From: an uncultured Bacilli bacterium
GTDB taxonomy: Bacteria; Bacillota_I; Bacilli_A; RF39; UBA660
Assembly (NCBI GenBank): GCA_934095825.1
Contig: CAKOKQ010000006.1
Location: 1 to 64,000, forward strand
DNA length: 64,000 bases
Direction of reading: 5' to 3'
The notes beneath the pieces were generated by a model. That model had not been told where the DNA came from and did not search any database. It saw only the letters and a program-made list of their open reading frames with translations. Positions 61,325 through 64,000 of the stretch are shown here, piece after piece. Position 1 is the stretch's first letter. The number at the start of each line of letters is the position of its first letter. Both the position numbers and the translations under genes were made by a program.

Positions 61325-62728
61325 ATGAAAAGGTTTAATAAAGATAAATATTTAAGAAAATTAAAGTTTAAAAGGTATTGGCAGACTAATTCTAGATACT
61401 TTTATATAGGTATACCTTGTTTATTATGTTTAGTACTAGGTATTTATTTTGCTTATTCTAAATTCTTTGTATCTAGTGAAGAAGAGGTAATAAGAACAAC
61501 TGTTGGTGAGTTTATCTATGGTGATATTATTATGACTCCTTATATAGATGGAGAGTATTCAAGTACTTTTCCCGAAAAGAAAACTGGTATTAATGTAGAA
61601 AAAGTAGTATGTGATAATGGCGTTACAGCTTCTTGGGACGAAGATAAATGGGGATTATATGCAACTAATTTAAGTAAAAGAACAAAGTGTAGTGTTTATT
61701 TTGTAACGCCTGCTAGTTGTGGCATTAATGATAATGTTAGTTGCATTAATTCCCGAGAAGGCCTTGCTACTTTAGCAAATGAAGTTAATAATGGTGATAA
61801 TAAATCTGGTAAAATAATCTATTTAACAAGTGATTTAGATTTAGGTGGTAAGTTCGATAGTGACGGTAATGCCTTAGATGGTAATATTAGTTGGACACCA
61901 ATAGGTACTGATAGTAATTCTTTTTCTGGCACATTTGATGGTAATGGGCATATTATTAGCAATATGTTTGTTAATAGACCAAATGATAATAATAATGGAT
62001 TATTTGGGGTTACAACTAATAGTGATATTAAAAATTTAGGAATAATATCGTCATATATAATCGGCTATAGAATGCAAGGATCGTTTAGCGGTACCGGTGG
62101 AAAAATATATAATTCTTATAGTTTAGCAACTGTTAAAGGAATTTATTCTAGAACAGGTGGAATGTGTGGAATAAATTGTACCATTACCAATTCATATAAC
62201 GGAGGTACTGTAATAAACGGAAATGAGGATTTAACTGGAGGCCTTTTATCGGCGTGGGGTACAGTAAAAAATTCATATAATTACGGTCCAGTTACTTCAA
62301 GTGGCGACTCAGTTGGCGGTATTGTTGGCTGGATGGGAAGCGCTATAAATACTTATAATCTGAATACAGTTAGTGCTATAGACGGTGCTACTGGAGGCAT
62401 TTTAGGCTGTGGTGATAATAAGTCGTCAGTTATAAATAGTTATAATTCTGGAAAATGTAGTTTTTGTGGCATTTTGGGTTATCAGTATGGTAAAAATTCT
62501 TATTTAGAAATGGATATGATATTTAAAAATAATCATTATACAATTAATGGTTCGGAATATGGCATATTTAAAATAAAAAGTAATTATAATTCTGAACCTT
62601 TATCTCAAGATGAAATGCCTAGTGTAATATCAGTAATAAATGGAGATAATGCTTTTGTAGAAGATACTAATAATATAAATAATGGTTATCCAATATTAAA
62701 ATGGCAAGCAGAAAGAGAGAATAATTAA
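61325..62728 (+). CDS. Membrane-anchored GLUG-repeat surface protein 2
   Basis: 467 residues, the same length as its upstream paralogue. The N-terminal anchor, WDEDKWGLYATNLS domain and FSGTFDGNGHIISNM region are nearly identical to it. From about residue 206 to 420 the GLUG-type repeats differ (GGMCGINCTITNSYNGG, GGLLSAWGTVKNSYNYG, GGIVGWMGSAINTYNL), and identity returns at EPLSQDEMPSVISVINGDN. Conserved ends around a variable middle suggest gene duplication followed by diversification or recombination of the exposed part. The next gene starts one base after its stop. Confidence 0.8.
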   Translation: MKRFNKDKYLRKLKFKRYWQTNSRYFYIGIPCLLCLVLGIYFAYSKFFVSSEEEVIRTTVGEFIYGDIIMTPYIDGEYSSTFPEKKTGINVEKVVCDNGVTASWDEDKWGLYATNLSKRTKCSVYFVTPASCGINDNVSCINSREGLATLANEVNNGDNKSGKIIYLTSDLDLGGKFDSDGNALDGNISWTPIGTDSNSFSGTFDGNGHIISNMFVNRPNDNNNGLFGVTTNSDIKNLGIISSYIIGYRMQGSFSGTGGKIYNSYSLATVKGIYSRTGGMCGINCTITNSYNGGTVINGNEDLTGGLLSAWGTVKNSYNYGPVTSSGDSVGGIVGWMGSAINTYNLNTVSAIDGATGGILGCGDNKSSVINSYNSGKCSFCGILGYQYGKNSYLEMDMIFKNNHYTINGSEYGIFKIKSNYNSEPLSQDEMPSVISVINGDNAFVEDTNNINNGYPILKWQAERENN

Positions 62729-62729
62729 T

Positions 62730-63959
62730 ATGAAAAAGATAAGTATATTATTAGTTATTATATTCTTTATAAGTATTATTATATTATCAGTAAATAGTAA
62801 TAATAAATATTTAGTTAAAGAAGAATCTCTTGCTACTTTTATAGATGGAGAAAAAACTGATAGTTTTCCTGCTAAAGGAACAGTAGTTTTTTCTAAAGCT
62901 GAATGTGATAATAATACTAAAATTTATTGGGATAATGATACTTGGGGTTTATATGTTACTAATTTAAGTGAAAAAGTTAAATGTAATTTATATTTTAAAA
63001 CTTTAGAAAATGCCGTAACTAAGATTACCAATTTAGCAAGTACCGACACAGTTAATATGGCAACAGATGATCCAGATAATAATGTCAGATATATAGGAGC
63101 CAATCCTAATAACTATGTTTATTTTAATTGTGATGATTATAATAATCAAACTAGTGATACTTGTGAATTATGGCGTATTATAGGCGTATTTAATAATATT
63201 GAAAAAGAAGATGGAACCAAAGAGAATCTTATTAAAATAGTAAGAAATGATAGTATAGGTCAGTATTCTTGGGATAATAAGGATAGTACTACTGGTGCCG
63301 AAAATAATAATGGATCCAGTAATTGGGTTAATGCTAGATTAAATTATTTATTAAATCCAAATTACGAAAACGAAAAAAATGGTGGTTCATTGTATTTTAA
63401 TTCTGAAGCAGGTATGTGTTATTTAGGAGAAAATAATGCAACAGTTAAATGTGATTTTTCAAAAACAGGTTTAAAAGATGATATAACTAGAAATCTAATA
63501 CAAAGCGTGGTTTGGAACTTAGGCGGATTATCATCATCTTCAGAAAAGATGATTACTTCCAGTCTTTATAAAGCAGAACGGGGAAACAATGTTTATAAAA
63601 ATAATTCTATAAGTTGGACTGGAAAAATAGGACTGATTTATCCAAGTGATTATGGTTATGCAACTGCTGGTGGAAATACTGTGAATAGAAAACTTTGCAT
63701 TTTAAAGGAGTTAAATGAGTGGAATGAAACAGATTTTAACGATTGTAAATTAAATGATTATCTTTATGAAAAAAAATTCAACCAATGGACGATAACACCA
63801 GAAATAGATACTAGTTGGGGAGTGTATCTTGTTTTTGCTACTGGTAATGTTGGAGAAAATGATATTGGAAACATTCGTCCAACTCTTTTTCTAAAATCCA
63901 ACATATCTATTGGATTAGGAGATGGCTCTTTAAATACACCATACCAATTAGGAATCTAA
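62730..63959 (+). CDS. Secreted or anchored surface protein of the same family
   Basis: 409 residues; RBS AGAGAG about 10 bases before ATG, one base after the previous gene. A signal-anchor (ISILLVIIFFISIIILS) is followed by a domain shared with the two GLUG proteins (FIDGEKTDSFPAKG, IYWDNDTWGLYVTNLSEKVKC). Next comes a core with CELWRIIGVFNN and LIKIVRNDSIGQYSWDN, and a C-terminal IRPTLFLKSNISIGLGDGS. The last two modules match the partial gene at the left edge of the window. So this protein links the GLUG proteins and the left-edge protein into one set of exported proteins with exchangeable modules. The frame ends 41 bases before the window end. Confidence 0.8.
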   Translation: MKKISILLVIIFFISIIILSVNSNNKYLVKEESLATFIDGEKTDSFPAKGTVVFSKAECDNNTKIYWDNDTWGLYVTNLSEKVKCNLYFKTLENAVTKITNLASTDTVNMATDDPDNNVRYIGANPNNYVYFNCDDYNNQTSDTCELWRIIGVFNNIEKEDGTKENLIKIVRNDSIGQYSWDNKDSTTGAENNNGSSNWVNARLNYLLNPNYENEKNGGSLYFNSEAGMCYLGENNATVKCDFSKTGLKDDITRNLIQSVVWNLGGLSSSSEKMITSSLYKAERGNNVYKNNSISWTGKIGLIYPSDYGYATAGGNTVNRKLCILKELNEWNETDFNDCKLNDYLYEKKFNQWTITPEIDTSWGVYLVFATGNVGENDIGNIRPTLFLKSNISIGLGDGSLNTPYQLGI

Positions 63960-64000
63960 CTATTCTAAAAAGAAATAATCATCATATAATTAACTGGTGA

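Noticed and set aside
1..64000. CRISPR array, rRNA genes or replication origin
   Set aside because: No regularly spaced repeats with unique spacers, no rRNA-like sequence and no DnaA-box cluster were seen.

Overview
The window is a very AT-rich bacterial chromosome segment (about a quarter to a third GC by eye) using the standard bacterial code: TGG is tryptophan, and TAA, TAG and TGA all end genes. ScpA/ScpB, AddA/AddB, FtsY with a YlxM-like protein, LemA, MurF, Ddl, prepilin-like proteins and a type VII secretion (T7SS) locus point to a walled Bacillota. The closest style I recognise is an uncultured gut Bacilli lineage such as RF39. That placement is inference from gene content and style.

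Layout. 1-1383: end of a secreted surface protein. 1.6-5.0 kb: Asn/Gln-rich membrane protein, scpA, scpB, a Qnr-like pentapeptide protein and tRNA-Leu(CAA). 5.1-8.95 kb: decayed patch bounded by two copies of the same hairpin, holding an internally deleted DUF4143 ATPase gene, a dead IS66-type element, one intact gene of unknown function and a frameshifted pseudogene. 9.0-14.3 kb: ABC transporter plus two-component system, with a direct-repeat operator candidate in front. 14.4-20.4 kb: a tandem HMA-like protein, then addB-addA. 20.5-21.9 kb: pyk on the minus strand. 22.1-25.7 kb: lemA, a DUF2207 membrane protein with a Cys-rich tail, and an overlapping radical SAM/SPASM gene.

25.8-47.8 kb is a T7SS island lying between two about 146-bp direct repeats. 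It holds EssC, an EsaB/YukD-like protein, WXG100-like and coiled-coil proteins, two DUF4176 proteins and four large putative effectors. The effector C-termini look like an ADP-ribosyltransferase, an HExxH metalloprotease, a papain/C39-like cysteine protease and a transglutaminase-like Cys-His-Asp enzyme. Each effector is followed by a small gene, a candidate immunity or accessory protein. Two effectors share a long glycine-rich hydrophobic middle region, and the effectors share a short N-terminal motif. EsaA, EssA and EssB are not seen.

47.9-58.7 kb is housekeeping: alpha/beta hydrolase, membrane-anchored MurF, Ddl, pseudopilin, zinc peptidase, ftsY, fhs, ylxM-like gene, PAP2 phosphatase, SDR, PLP lyase-like protein and a small membrane protein. 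58.8-64 kb holds two paralogous GLUG-repeat surface proteins, each preceded by a long structured leader that is also duplicated, and a third protein of the same surface family as the fragment at the left edge.

The observations I would pursue first are the T7SS island and its effector cassettes, the radical SAM enzyme coupled to a membrane protein with a CxxC-x5-CxxC tail, and the duplicated leaders, whose stems show compensatory changes.
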